Part shown: piece after piece, positions 47,278 through 57,380 of the stretch
Layout: each line of letters starts with the position of its first letter
Numbering within the stretch: position 1 is the stretch's first letter
Assembly: GCF_000715075.1 (NCBI RefSeq)
Contig: NC_134087.1
Span: 105,811,161 to 105,875,160 of the forward strand
Reading direction: 5' to 3'
From: Nicotiana tabacum
Lineage: Eukaryota > Streptophyta > Magnoliopsida > Solanales > Solanaceae
DNA: 64,000 bases
Position numbers and translations under genes: made by a program
Notes under the pieces: model-generated
The model's database searches: none
What the model was told of the DNA's origin: nothing
The model's input: only the letters and a program-made list of their open reading frames with translations

Positions 47278-47950
47278 AGTCGGGTGACGCTGTTTTGTCA
47301 AAACATAGCCGAATGTTCCCGAAAGGGACGCCGGAAGGCTGACCTTGCATAAACAACCACTTTTTGGGTCATTTTTTAAGATTTGGTCCAGTTGACCCAC
47401 ACAGCCTTAAAAATCTTCGTCCCCGAGACGTTGAAAGGCCGTGTTTGCAATATTGAGTTTTCTAATTTGAAAAACGATAAAAAGAGTCATAAATAAGTCA
47501 GGTGATGCCGTTTTGTCATAAATAGCCGAATGTTCCCGAAAGGGACGCCGGAAGGCTGACTTTGCATAAACAGCCACCTTTTGGGTCATGTTTAGGATTT
47601 TTGGTCCAGTTGACCCACACAGCCTTAAAAATCTTCGTCCCCGAGGCGCTGAAGGGTCGTGTTTGCAACACCAGGTTTTTATTGTAATTTGAAAAGAAAA
47701 AAAACAAAGAGTCAGCGGTCAGGTAATACCGTTTGGATTTTTAGCCAAACATAAGCCGAGCCATCTTTGGCCGCGTCTTAAACTGTTCTTGCCGAAATAG
47801 CCTTAGAGTATCTTTCAGTTGTCGAAAGGCTATTTTCGTAAAAGAACGGACAAGTTTGTAAAGTGTCATAAAATAATCCTCCCCGACCTCAAAATTCATG
47901 TGAAATTTGGAAGGGGCCACGTTTGCAAAAATAACCGTTCGGTTGCATTT
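47278..47950 (+). repeat. About 218-bp tandem repeat, 2 close copies and 1 diverged
   Basis: Copies at about 47278-47497 and 47498-47715 share CATAGCCGAATGTTCCCGAA-like and TTTGGTCCAGTTGACCCACA segments. A third, diverged copy runs to about 47950 (TAGCCAAACATAAGCCGAG). Short open frames here are by-products. Confidence 0.8.
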
Positions 47951-48126
47951 GTCAAACGGAGAAAGGAAACTGGCCATTTGTTTTTGGAGTTTATAAATCT
48001 TTTTATTAGAATATGTGGGTTGTTTGATTTTCGAGTTTGTAGGTCATCTTCAAACCTTTGAAACCCAGTTTGTTTTAATATGAAAATTGAAAAAAAAATA
48101 TTTATTATTGTTTATCTTTTATTGGT

Positions 48127-48177
48127 CCGAACTACGCAAGGTCTGATTCATGCGGGGTCATGATACGTAGGCAATCT
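48127..48177 (+). other. Hairpin module H2 (LARD)
   Basis: CCGAACTACG ... TCTGATT, inner stem CATG (48149-48152) with CATG (48159-48162), then ATACGTAGGCAAT. Outer arms CTACG (48132-48136) and CGTAG (48166-48170). An A-rich tract follows directly (48186-48320). Confidence 0.8.
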
Positions 48178-48185
48178 CCATAAGA

Positions 48186-48320
48186 TTCGACCACACACAA
48201 AAAAATGAAAAAAATGAAAAAAGAATGAAAGAAAAAAGAATGGAAAAAAAGAGAAAAATGATGAGAAAAAATGATGAAAAAAAATCGAAAAAAAAGAAAA
48301 ATGAAAAAAAAAGAGAAAAG
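48186..48320 (+). other. A-rich tract after module H2
   Basis: Sequence of GAAAAAA and ATGAAAAAA words, comparable in place to the A/G-rich tracts of the Ogre/Tat element. Confidence 0.6.
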
Positions 48321-49355
48321 ATGTTGTTAATAATGAGGACCGACTGAGTCCATTTTAACCTGTTTTGTTTTGAATCACAAAGAAAGAAGGTGGTTGATTT
48401 GTGGTAAGCCGGAAATACAAGATCCAAAAGCACACTTTGCGGGTATCAGGCCTGATGACAGAAACATTCGAGTCCTATTGGGAACTTGTTGACTAAGGTT
48501 GATGATATTGAAGTTGGCAATGGTCTGGGCGATACTGATGCGAAGCTCAGTGGCTAAGATGCCAGTTTTGATGAAGTGGGAGGACGCTCCGTTCCTTGGT
48601 TAGCAAGAGAGAAGCTTTTGGTGGCTTATTTTGTTGTCATTTCTGTTGTCCGGATTGTAGGGTTGTAATTCGTATATTGTCTTGTGTCAAACTTTCTTAT
48701 CTTTCCATTTGTCATAGCGGTTTGTTTAAGTTTTGTCCAGGCTATTTTAGGATTTTATTCTTGTTTGTTTCGTTTGTTTTGTTATTCAAACCATTTCACC
48801 GGTAATCTAATGCGAAATCCGGTCTTTTATTATTTCCCGTCATCTTTTGTTTGGTCCTTTTATCATTTTTGTTCAGCGCCGATTCTGGTGACATGACATG
48901 CGCACACAGTTTGGGTCTGATCTTAAAAGATAATCATAAAACCATTGGGAGGTGATCAGAACATTTAAAAGGAATAAAGATGGTTTGAGATTATTCGGAG
49001 CTCGAGTCATACGAAACTAGGGCAAGTAAAACACAAAGAAAACCGCTAAAAGAAAGATTCGCCAAATTGGCATGAGGGTCGAGAGTGAGAATGTCGCCCA
49101 ACGGTGCTTTAGAAATGACAAATGAAAAAGCAAATGTGCGAATATAATTGTCAAGTCCAGCACCATCGGAAGAGGCTACGAATCTTTGTTTAAATGTGTT
49201 GTTTGCACTGGGCATGTTTTGAAGACTGGAATGACGAAGGCATTTTGTTCTGCTACCTAAACACTTTATCCTTCGTTAACCCCTTTTGAGCCTTATTGTT
49301 TTTCTTTCGTACCCCTCGTTCGGAATCAGTAGAAACAACTAGAAAACGCAAGCAT
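48321..49355 (+). other. LARD non-coding stretch
   Basis: No frame with recognisable domains; single-copy within this window. Confidence 0.5.
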
Positions 49356-49500
49356 GGCAGGTAAAGAAAATAAAAAAAAAAAAAAGAAAAAAACACAAAA
49401 AGAAAAATAAAAAAAATCAACAAAATGACAAAAGAAAAAAATGAAAAAAGAAGAAGAAAAGAATGATAACAAAAAACAAAAGAAAGTCAGAAGAAAACGG
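49356..49500 (+). other. A-rich tract before module H3
   Basis: AAAGAAAAA-type low-complexity sequence immediately upstream of module H3. In the other LARD copies the tract follows the module. Confidence 0.6.
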
Positions 49501-49507
49501 AGGAATT

Positions 49508-49551
49508 GGGAACTACGTTTGACCTGATTCCTCAAAGAGGATACGTAGGCG
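49508..49551 (+). other. Hairpin module H3 (LARD)
   Basis: GGAACTACG ... CCTGATT, inner stem CCTC (49530-49533) loop AAA, GAGG (49537-49540), then ATACGTAGGCG. Outer arms CTACG (49513-49517) and CGTAG (49544-49548). Confidence 0.8.
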
Positions 49552-49567
49552 CTTCACGGCTCGGTAA

Positions 49568-49640
49568 TAGGGTGCATAATGTGCATAGGGTGCATAGTGT
49601 GCATAAGTGTTCATAGTGTGCATAGTGTAACATAGTATAA
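49568..49640 (+). repeat. Degenerate GTGCATA repeats
   Basis: About seven 9-11 bp words (GTGCATAGGG, GTGCATAGTGT) directly after module H3. Confidence 0.8.
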
Positions 49641-50290
49641 CAAAAATAAAAAATCCCCAAGCAAGAAACTGGACAAGAGTTGCGTTTGTTGTAAACAAAT
49701 ATGATTCCGAAGGTTGTAATTTTGAACCCCAAATTTATTTTGTTTTTGAGCCTTTAATACCCTCTCTTTCTAGCCTATCCAAAACCCACATTACGGTCCA
49801 AAGAAAGACCTTCTGATCAGTCTTCAAAAGATGCCAAGTTATACAAATGAGAGTCTTACCGATGAACATAACACTCTGATCCACAGCAGAAAGGACTCTA
49901 AATCCCCAGTAGAGAGAGTCATATCGGCAACAGTCCAAATCCCCAGCTGGAAAGTGATATAAATGAGAGAGCCTTATCAGTGAAAATCTTCACGGACACC
50001 ATAAGGCGATAAAAGCTGAGAGAAAAACCAAAATGAGAGAGGCTTGATAGTGAAAACCCTTCGGGCACTACAAGTCGAATAAGATTGAGAATCAGATGGG
50101 GAATTGCCAATTGAAGATCTTGAAAGACGATTGACAGCGGAGGATAGGCCACATGTGCATGTCATGACCATTAGAGTTGGTATCTGTGTTTATTAGGGTT
50201 TTATTTATAGTTTCTTTTGTTAAAGAGTCATCTTTTTCCTTCGTCTTTTTATTCTGTTCCCTTTTATCTTTTCCTTTCATAGAAAAATTC
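49641..50290 (+). other. LARD region homologous to the Ogre/Tat 3' UTR
   Basis: Phrases of the type GAGAGGCTTGATAGTGAAAA then CCCTTCGGGCACTACAAG match minus-strand Ogre 17490-17700. Non-coding. Confidence 0.65.
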
Positions 50291-51540
50291 CCCAGTAGAG
50301 TCTGTTTGGTCAGAACAAGTGAGAATTGACTTCAAAATATGCCATCAGCCTTACAATTATGCAAGATGAGATCTGGCTAGTACATCCAAGTGGTGTAGTC
50401 AGCAAGGAACAAGCGCGAGGCCGGTGTCAAGAAAGATATCCCTAGCAAAAGGGAATTGACAAAAGGATTGACGAGTGTCAAGAGGGATATCCCAGCCGAA
50501 ATCGAAGGTTATTAAACCTCAAGGCCGAGGCCCGTGGACAAAGGAAGGAGAGCAGTGAGCATGATTTGGGGAAATTTATACTAGACTAAAAGGTCGGGGA
50601 AATGCCAGTTTCCGAGATATGCCACAAAAGAAGAGGGATATCCCCAACAGAAAGGGATTATCCCCAGCAAATAATATCATCCCCAACAAGTTGTGGAACG
50701 CAGAGCAAGGAAGGAGAAAGGGAAAACCATCCCAGTAGGAGTATCACAACCAACCACCGCATTTTAAACTAACAAATTTTGTTTAATTTGAAATAGGTAA
50801 AGGAAATGGCATTGATAACGGAAATGCATGCCACAAGAAAGATTATCAAACTGGGGCAGAAAATTTTCCTTCCAGAAAATTTTCTGGAAGTCAGGTACCC
50901 ATTCGGGGAAGAATAAAGATAGCACCAGTCTCAAGGGAAGTGGTCTTTGAACCAGTGTTGCCCCCAACCTAATAAGTTTCAATGGAGGAAGTTGTTCCCC
51001 AGCGGACAGAACAAAGGGATGAAACTTGAGCTCAGAAAAAACAAAAGGCCAGTATCATTCCCAACAGCCTTCCGAAGAGTGAAGCACTAATTCTGAAGGA
51101 ATCAGAATCCCCCAGCAGTGGTATTCTCGATAGCGTTATCCCCAGCTGATAACATTTTATCCCCCAACAGGTAAGTAAATAATTCCCCAATAGTGTTATC
51201 CCCAGCAGTTTCGAGGAGTCCAATACAAGTTTGGTGAAAATCGGTATCCTCAGCGGTTCCTTTCGGGGAAAGGCAAAACGAGTCTTAAGGGAGTAGTTTT
51301 GGAAGGAGTAAGATAACATATTTACTCAGCAGAGCTATCCTCAGCAGTGATATCCTCAGCAGGGTTACTCAGCAGTTCGCAGTGATATCCCCAGCGGATC
51401 ATCGAGATGTAGAAGCATCCTCGACAGAGTTTCGACCAAGTTTCAAGAGGGTCGGACAACCCAGAGTGGGTAAGGAAGAAAAGGAAAATTCATCCCCAGC
51501 AAAATAAATCCCCAACAAGTTTTGAGGTAAGACATTTTCA
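50291..51540 (+). repeat. Dispersed ATCCCCAGCAG words
   Basis: More than fifteen irregularly spaced copies of ATCCCCAGCAG/TCCCCAACAAG. This could be the decayed predecessor of a tandem array. No coding domain. Confidence 0.55.
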
Positions 51541-51548
51541 AATTTTGA

Positions 51549-52358
51549 GGATATTTTGGGTTCATCCGCCCTCGAATAGGATATTTTGGGTTCATCCGCC
51601 CTCCAATAGGATATTTTGGGTTCATCCGCCCTCGAATAGGATATTTTGGGTTCATCCGCCCTCGAATAGGATATTTTGGGTTCATCCGCCCTCGAATAGG
51701 ATATTTTGGGTTCATCCGCCCTCGAATAGGATATTTTGGGTTCATCCGCCCTCGAATAGGATATCTTGGGTTCATCCGCCCTCGAATAGGATATCTTGGG
51801 TTCATCCGCCCTCGAATAGGATATTTTGGGTTTATCCGCCCTCGAATAGGATATTTTGGGTTCATCCGCCCTCGAATAGGATATTTTGGGTTCATCCGCC
51901 CTCGAATAGGATATTTTGGGTTCATCCGCCCTCGAATAGGATATTTTGGGTTCATCCGCCCTCGAATAGGATATTTTGGGTTCATCCGCCCTCGAAAAGG
52001 ATATTTTGGGTTCATCCGCCCTCGAATAGGATATTTTGGGTTCATCCGCCCTTGAATAGGATATTTTGGGTTCATCCGCCCTCGAATAGGATATTTTGGG
52101 TTCATCCGCCCTCGAATAGGATATTTTGGGTTCATCCGCCCTCGAATAGGATATTTTGGGTTCATCCGCCCTCGAATAGGATATTTTGGGTTCATCCGCC
52201 CTCGAATAGGATATTTTGGGTTCATCCGCCCTCGAATAGGATATCTTGGGTTCATCCGCCCTCGAATAGGATATCTTGGGTTCATCCGCCCTCGAATAGG
52301 ATATTTTGGGTTCATCCGCCCTCGAATAGGATATTTTGGGTTCATCCGCCCTCAAATG
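51549..52358 (+). repeat. 30-bp tandem array, 27 units, nearly homogeneous
   Basis: The unit is GGATATTTTGGGTTCATCCG followed by CCCTCGAATA. Exactly 810 bp hold 27 units with very few substitutions. ATATCTTGGG variants form two adjacent pairs 480 bp (16 units) apart. Because 30 is divisible by 3, several frames stay open (about 300 codons on each strand); these are not evidence of protein coding. Confidence 0.97.
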
Positions 52359-52375
52359 TCATTTTATTTTTCAAA

Positions 52376-54010
52376 GTTGTTGAAGTCAGGAGCCCGCCTG
52401 GAGAATGGAGGTGTTAAAATTTTGAGGAAGTTGTTGAAGTCAGGATCCCGCCTGGAGAATGGAGGCTGAATATATTTTGAAAAATTGAAGAAGTCAGGAG
52501 CCCGCCTGGAGAATGGAGGTGTTAAAATTTAAATTGTTGAAGTTAGGAGCCCACCTGGAGAATGGAGGCTGAATTAAATTTTAAGAAGTTGAAGAAGTCA
52601 GGAGCCCGCCTGGAGAATGGAGGCCGAATTAAATTTTGGGAAAAGTTGTAGAAGTCAGGAGCCCGCCTGGAGAATGGTGGCTAAATTATTTTGAGAAAAG
52701 TTGTTGAAGTCAGGAGCCCGCCTGGAGAATAGAGGCTGATTTATTTTAAGAAGTTGTCGAAGTCAGGAGCCAATCTAGAGAACGGAGGCTAAATTATTTT
52801 TAGGAAAGTTGTACAAGTCAGGAGCCCGCCTGGAGAACGGAGGCTAAATTATTTTGAGAAAAGTTGTTGAAGTCAAGAGCCCGCCTGTAGAATGGAGGCT
52901 GATTTATTTTTAAGAAGTTGTCGAAGTCAGGAGCCCGCCTATAGAACGAAGGTTGTAAAATTTTAAGTTGTCAAAGTTAGGAGCCCGCCTGGAGAATGGA
53001 GGTGATAAAATTTAAATTGTTGAAGTCAGGAGCCCGCCTGTAGAACGGAGGTTGTTAAATTTTAAGTTGGAGTCAGGAGCCCGCCTGGAGAATGGAGGCT
53101 GATTTATTTCTAAGAAGTTGTTGAAGTCAGGAGCCCGCCTGGAGAATGGAGGCTGATTTAATTTTAAGAAGTTGAAGAAGTCAGGAGCCCGCCTGGAGAA
53201 CGGAGGCTAAATTATTTTGAGAAAAGTTGTTGAAGTCAGGAGCCCGCCTGGAGAACGGAGGCTAAATTATTTTGAGAAAAGTTGTTGAAGTCAGGAGCCC
53301 GCCTGGAGAATAGAGGCTGATTTATTTTAAGAAGTTGTCGAAGTCAGGAGCCCGCCTGGAGAACGGAGGCTAAATTATTTTTGGGAAAGTTGTAGAAGTC
53401 AGGAGCCCGCCTGGAGAACGGAGACTAAATTATTTTGAGAAAAGTTGTTGAAGTCAGGATCCCGCCTGGAGAATAGAGGCTGATTTATTTTAAGAAGTTG
53501 TCGAAGTCAGGAGCCCGCCTGGAGAACGGAGACTAAATTATTTTTAGGAAAGTTGTAGAAGTCAGGAGCCCGCTTGGAGAATGGAGGCTAAATTATTTTG
53601 AGAAAAGTTGTTGCAGTCAGGAGCCCGCCTGTAGAATGGAGGCTGATTTATTTTTAAGAAGTTGTCAAAGTCAGGAGCCCGCCTGTAGAGCGGAGGTTGT
53701 AAAATTTTAAGTTGTCAAAGTCAGGAGCCTGCCTGGAGAATGGAGGTGTTAAAATTTAAATTGTTGAAGTCAGGAGCCCGCCTGTAGAACGGAGGTTGTT
53801 AAATTTTAAGTTGGAGTCAGGAGCCCGCCTGGAGAATGGAGGCTGATTTATTTCTAAGAAGTTGTTGAAGTCAGGAGCCCGCCTGGAGAATGGAGGCTGA
53901 TTTATTTTTAAGAAGTTGTTGAAGTCAGGAGCCCGCCTGAAGAGAGGAAAGGCGTTTTATTTTCAGAGTTGTTTATTGAAGTCAGGATCCCGCCCGGAGA
54001 GCGGAGGTTT
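52376..54010 (+). repeat. About 54-bp tandem array, about 30 units, with higher-order pattern
   Basis: The core is GAAGTCAGGAGCCCGCCTGG followed by AGAATGGAGGCTGA and a T/A-rich spacer of variable length. Distinctive unit series recur at a distance of about 743 bp (for example TAGAACGGAGGTTGTTAAAT at 53041 and 53784), showing multi-unit duplication. Confidence 0.93.
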
Positions 54011-54448
54011 ACAACAAAAATCCCCAGCATTCAATCCAAGTTAGAAATAGCAGAAGCTCGCCTCAAGAATGCGAGTCAACAGTCTGAGATGATCAACATA
54101 AGCTATTCACAAAAACAAAAACAAGAAAAGAAAAAAGAGCAAGCATAAAAAAATGAATCCAAAGTACTGAAGTGGAGAACAGATGTGGTCTGCTCAAGAA
54201 CTAGCACCTACAACTAGCAAGTATCAAGGTTCAAATCCAAAGTCTGTATGAAGCACCATTCAAGACTCAAGACCAAGTTTCAGAAGACTTATAGATAGGA
54301 ATCCTTGTAACTAATAGCTGATAGACTTACTTAGTCTTTCTCATTTTCCATTTTTGATGTAATGACAGGACCGCGGACCGGAACCTCAACGGAATGGCAC
54401 CTCGATCGGCTCTTCACCTCAATACACTCTACCATCTCTCTCATTTCC
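54011..54448 (+). other. LARD terminal 3' UTR, shared with Ogre/Tat
   Basis: Collinear with minus-strand Ogre 15850-15460, sharing for example ATAGATAGGAATC and AGTCTTTCTCATTT. Non-coding. Confidence 0.75.
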
Positions 54449-54496
54449 GAACTACACGTGGCCTGATTCCTTTATAACCAAGGATATGTAGGCAGC
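54448..54496 (+). other. Hairpin module H4 (LARD, before polypurine tract)
   Basis: CCGAACTACA ... CCTGATT, inner stem CCTT (54469-54472) with AAGG (54480-54483), then ATATGTAGGCAGC. Outer arms CTACA (54452-54456) and TGTAG (54487-54491) are a compensated change from CTACG/CGTAG. Confidence 0.8.
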
Positions 54497-54615
54497 TCAG
54501 ATACCAGGGCTCGGTCACATTCCCTTCCTTTCCTTAGTGTAGTCCCTCCAAATAATGGTCGGGTCAAAAACATGTCTAGTCGTTCTTTGTCGGAAAACTC
54601 TTCATGTTTCCAGTC

Positions 54616-54628
54616 AAAGAGGGGCAGC
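54616..54628 (+). other. Polypurine tract of the LARD
   Basis: AAAGAGGGGCAGC directly before the 3' LTR. Confidence 0.85.
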
Positions 54629-57375
54629 TATAGACGTGTGATTTTTGACCCTCCCCGGGAATTTTCACATTTTTAGCGTGAATATTTAAATTGGGTCTAA
54701 TATAGCTATTTTAACTATTTTACTTTATTTCGTCGCAAAAGAAAAATTACAAAAAATATATATATAAATTTTAGCTTGTGTATTTCTCATAAACTTGAAA
54801 AAATACAAAAAATAGTACCTTATTTTTGTACTTTATATAATTTCGAAAATTATAAAAAATATAGTTTTATTAATGTTTTGTAGTCATTTTAATCTTGAAA
54901 AATACAAAAATAGTACTTTATATTTTATATCGTTGTATAATTTTGAAAATTACAAAAAACGTTATTAACGTTTTGTCGCCATTTTAATCTTGAAAAATAC
55001 AAAAATAGTACTTTATATTTTATCTTTATATAAAAACGAAAATGACAAAAATAGTTTTATTTATGCTTTGTAGCTATTTTAATCTTGAAAAAATACTAAA
55101 AAAAAAAAGAAGAAGAAATAGTGTTGTTTTAAATGTTAGTCTTATTTTGGTAGTTATTTTGCTTGCATAGGATTAATTGAATAACATCGTGTTTTTATTC
55201 TCGGGTCTAGGCAAAGAATAATATTTGGGTTTAAACTGCCCGTTTTTAGGCCTAATTTTCGGACCTAACCCATAATAATCCGAGCCCACCACACATGGGG
55301 GACACGCGTGGGGAACACGGACGGAACACCACACATTGGGAACCCCACCACGCATGGGGGACACAAGTCTTGGACCCCTACACACGTGAGGTCCATGTTC
55401 TTTGAACAAGGACAAAACACACGAGGGATGGTGGATTTTAAAGGAGAAAAAATTGGAAAGGAGGGGGGAGACCACATACACGCCCGTTCTCTTCTTCTTC
55501 TTCATGAAGAAAGAACTGAACAAAGATAAAAAAAACCTCACGCCATAGCCCATTGCCTCCTCCTCTTTCACGTCCAAACGACCACAAGTTTTCCGTCGCG
55601 TCGACCACCCCGTCGAGCAGCAGTCACTGTAGCTGCTTCACGTCCTTTCCCCATCGTCTTCCCCACCTCCAAACCTCTCCGTAACAACCAGCAAACGACC
55701 CCTTTCGTCGCCGGAAAAACCAGTAGCTCGTCGCTTCCTCGCGCCCAGCAGTGAACCAAACAGCCCGGCGACCATAACCAGCCTCCCCGTCGCTTCCTCG
55801 CGTCCAGCCTCATCGTCTCACACTATCACTCATCAGCGAACACCACCGGAAAACCACGACCACTGCTGCTTCACCATCTCCAGTCCAGCGAGCAGGTGTT
55901 GCTGCGTTTCTTCTCCTTCGTCGCCAAAACTACTCCTTCAGTCCGAAGAACCAGCAGTCTGCTTCTTTCTCACATCCAAACGACCCCTTCTGCTTCATTT
56001 TCTCGTATCAGTCTACTGCGTCGGAAAAAAACTAGCAGCAACCAACATCTCGGTCGCTGACAGTCTTGGTTCGAGCTTTCTATTTCCGTTGAGGTCGTTG
56101 TTGTTCGTTGAGGTCTGGTACGTCGAGGTTGTTGTCCGAGGTTTCGTCGCAGTTCCAACGCATCAGACGTTAATCACAAGTAGGTCACCTCTGCCCATTT
56201 CCTTCATATTTGTTGTTGGTAATATGTATATGTGATTGTTGAAATACAACCCTAGTTCATGCGGATAGTATGCAATCGAGCGAGACATATATACATGATG
56301 TTTGTGAATTGCTATTTCTTGTTAATTAACTCCGTATGGTATTGAAATTTGACGGTGAATGCCTTTTCCTTTGTTTCGTTACTTTAAGTAGTTATTTGGC
56401 ATTTTGTTTCTTCATGTTTAGATTGTTGTTATCCAAATATTTGTCACAATAGGTGTTTGTACACATTCTGAAAGATGTTAATTATTTTAGTTTGTCTTAA
56501 TAGTTGCTTATACGTGTAGTAGTAATTTTAAAATTATAGTAGTAATTTTAATTCCACGAAAAAATACTCTTTTCATCAAATAAGTTCAATGTACAACCCA
56601 TGACCTCCACTTAATTAATTTTAGTCCTTTAGAAATCGAGGTGTGTCATCAGTTGAATTTCCATGACATCGCAAAGTAGAAAATTATAGTTGCCTTAAGC
56701 TTACCCTTTTAAAATAAAAATGAGACGAGCCTCGCCAAATATAAATGTACAGATTGTGGGGCCCTCACAAAAATATATGTGTTAATTACTTAGAATTCGG
56801 GAGGGTCACTTAGTGAATTTCACGACCTTTTTCCCAAAATAAACACGCGATAGTCTCGTTAGGCGCGTGTTTAATAGTCTACTTTCTTGAGCTTGGGTGT
56901 GCATTTCATGCGACCCAAATCCAAATCCCAAAACATCAAATAAAATGTGTTCCGAATTGTGGGTGCATTTCATGTGACGCAATCCAAAGACGTGTTTTAA
57001 ACGATGTTCACATTCTTTTAAAAATAATAATAATAAAGTGGTAAAAAGTTAAAATTGGCACACAGGTTCATAATTGTATTAAAATCAGATAAATAAGCCG
57101 AATATGACAGTTGAGCGACCGTGCTAGAACTACGGAACTCGGGAATGCCTAACACCTTCTCCCGGGTTAACAGAATTCTTTATTCGGATTTCTGGTTCGT
57201 AGACTGTAATATGGAGTCATTCTTTTCCTCGATTCGAGATTAAATTGGTGACTTGGGACACCCTAAATCTCCCAAGTGGTGACTCTGAAATAATTAAACA
57301 AATCCCATTTCGATTGTCCTTTAATTGGAAAAAACTCCTACGCCCCTCACGGGGGCGGAAAAAGGAGGTGTGACA
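54629..57375 (+). mobile_element. LARD 3' LTR
   Basis: Starts TATAGACGTGTGATTTTTG (TG mutated to TA) and ends GGAGGTGTGACA (2747 bp). Near-identical to 43040-45782. Open frames such as 55173-55577 duplicate those in the 5' LTR and lack domains. Confidence 0.92.
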
Positions 57376-57380
57376 ATGAA

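Larger units (their letters stand above)
43035..57380 (+). mobile_element. Complete non-autonomous Ogre/Tat-derived element (LARD), 43040-57375, with target duplication
   Basis: Two near-identical LTRs (43040-45782, 54629-57375) flank an 8.8 kb interior with no retroelement protein domain. The primer site (45787-45803) and polypurine tract (54616-54628) are intact. ATGAA flanks both sides (43035-43039, 57376-57380). The leader, terminal 3' UTR, primer site, polypurine tract and LTR ends match the Ogre/Tat element at 12399-40717. It would need that family's enzymes in trans. The interior is mostly tandem repeats and A-rich tracts. The LTRs differ at few positions, so insertion is recent relative to its neighbours. 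Confidence 0.92.

Noticed and set aside
51399..52355. Open frame of about 318 codons with a repeated RADEPKISYS decapeptide (and similar frames on both strands)
   Set aside because: By-product of a 30-bp repeat whose length is divisible by 3; several frames on both strands are open at once. No promoter or domain.
51549..54010. CRISPR-like array
   Set aside because: Units are contiguous or separated by related spacers, with no unique spacers, and the context is a plant retroelement.
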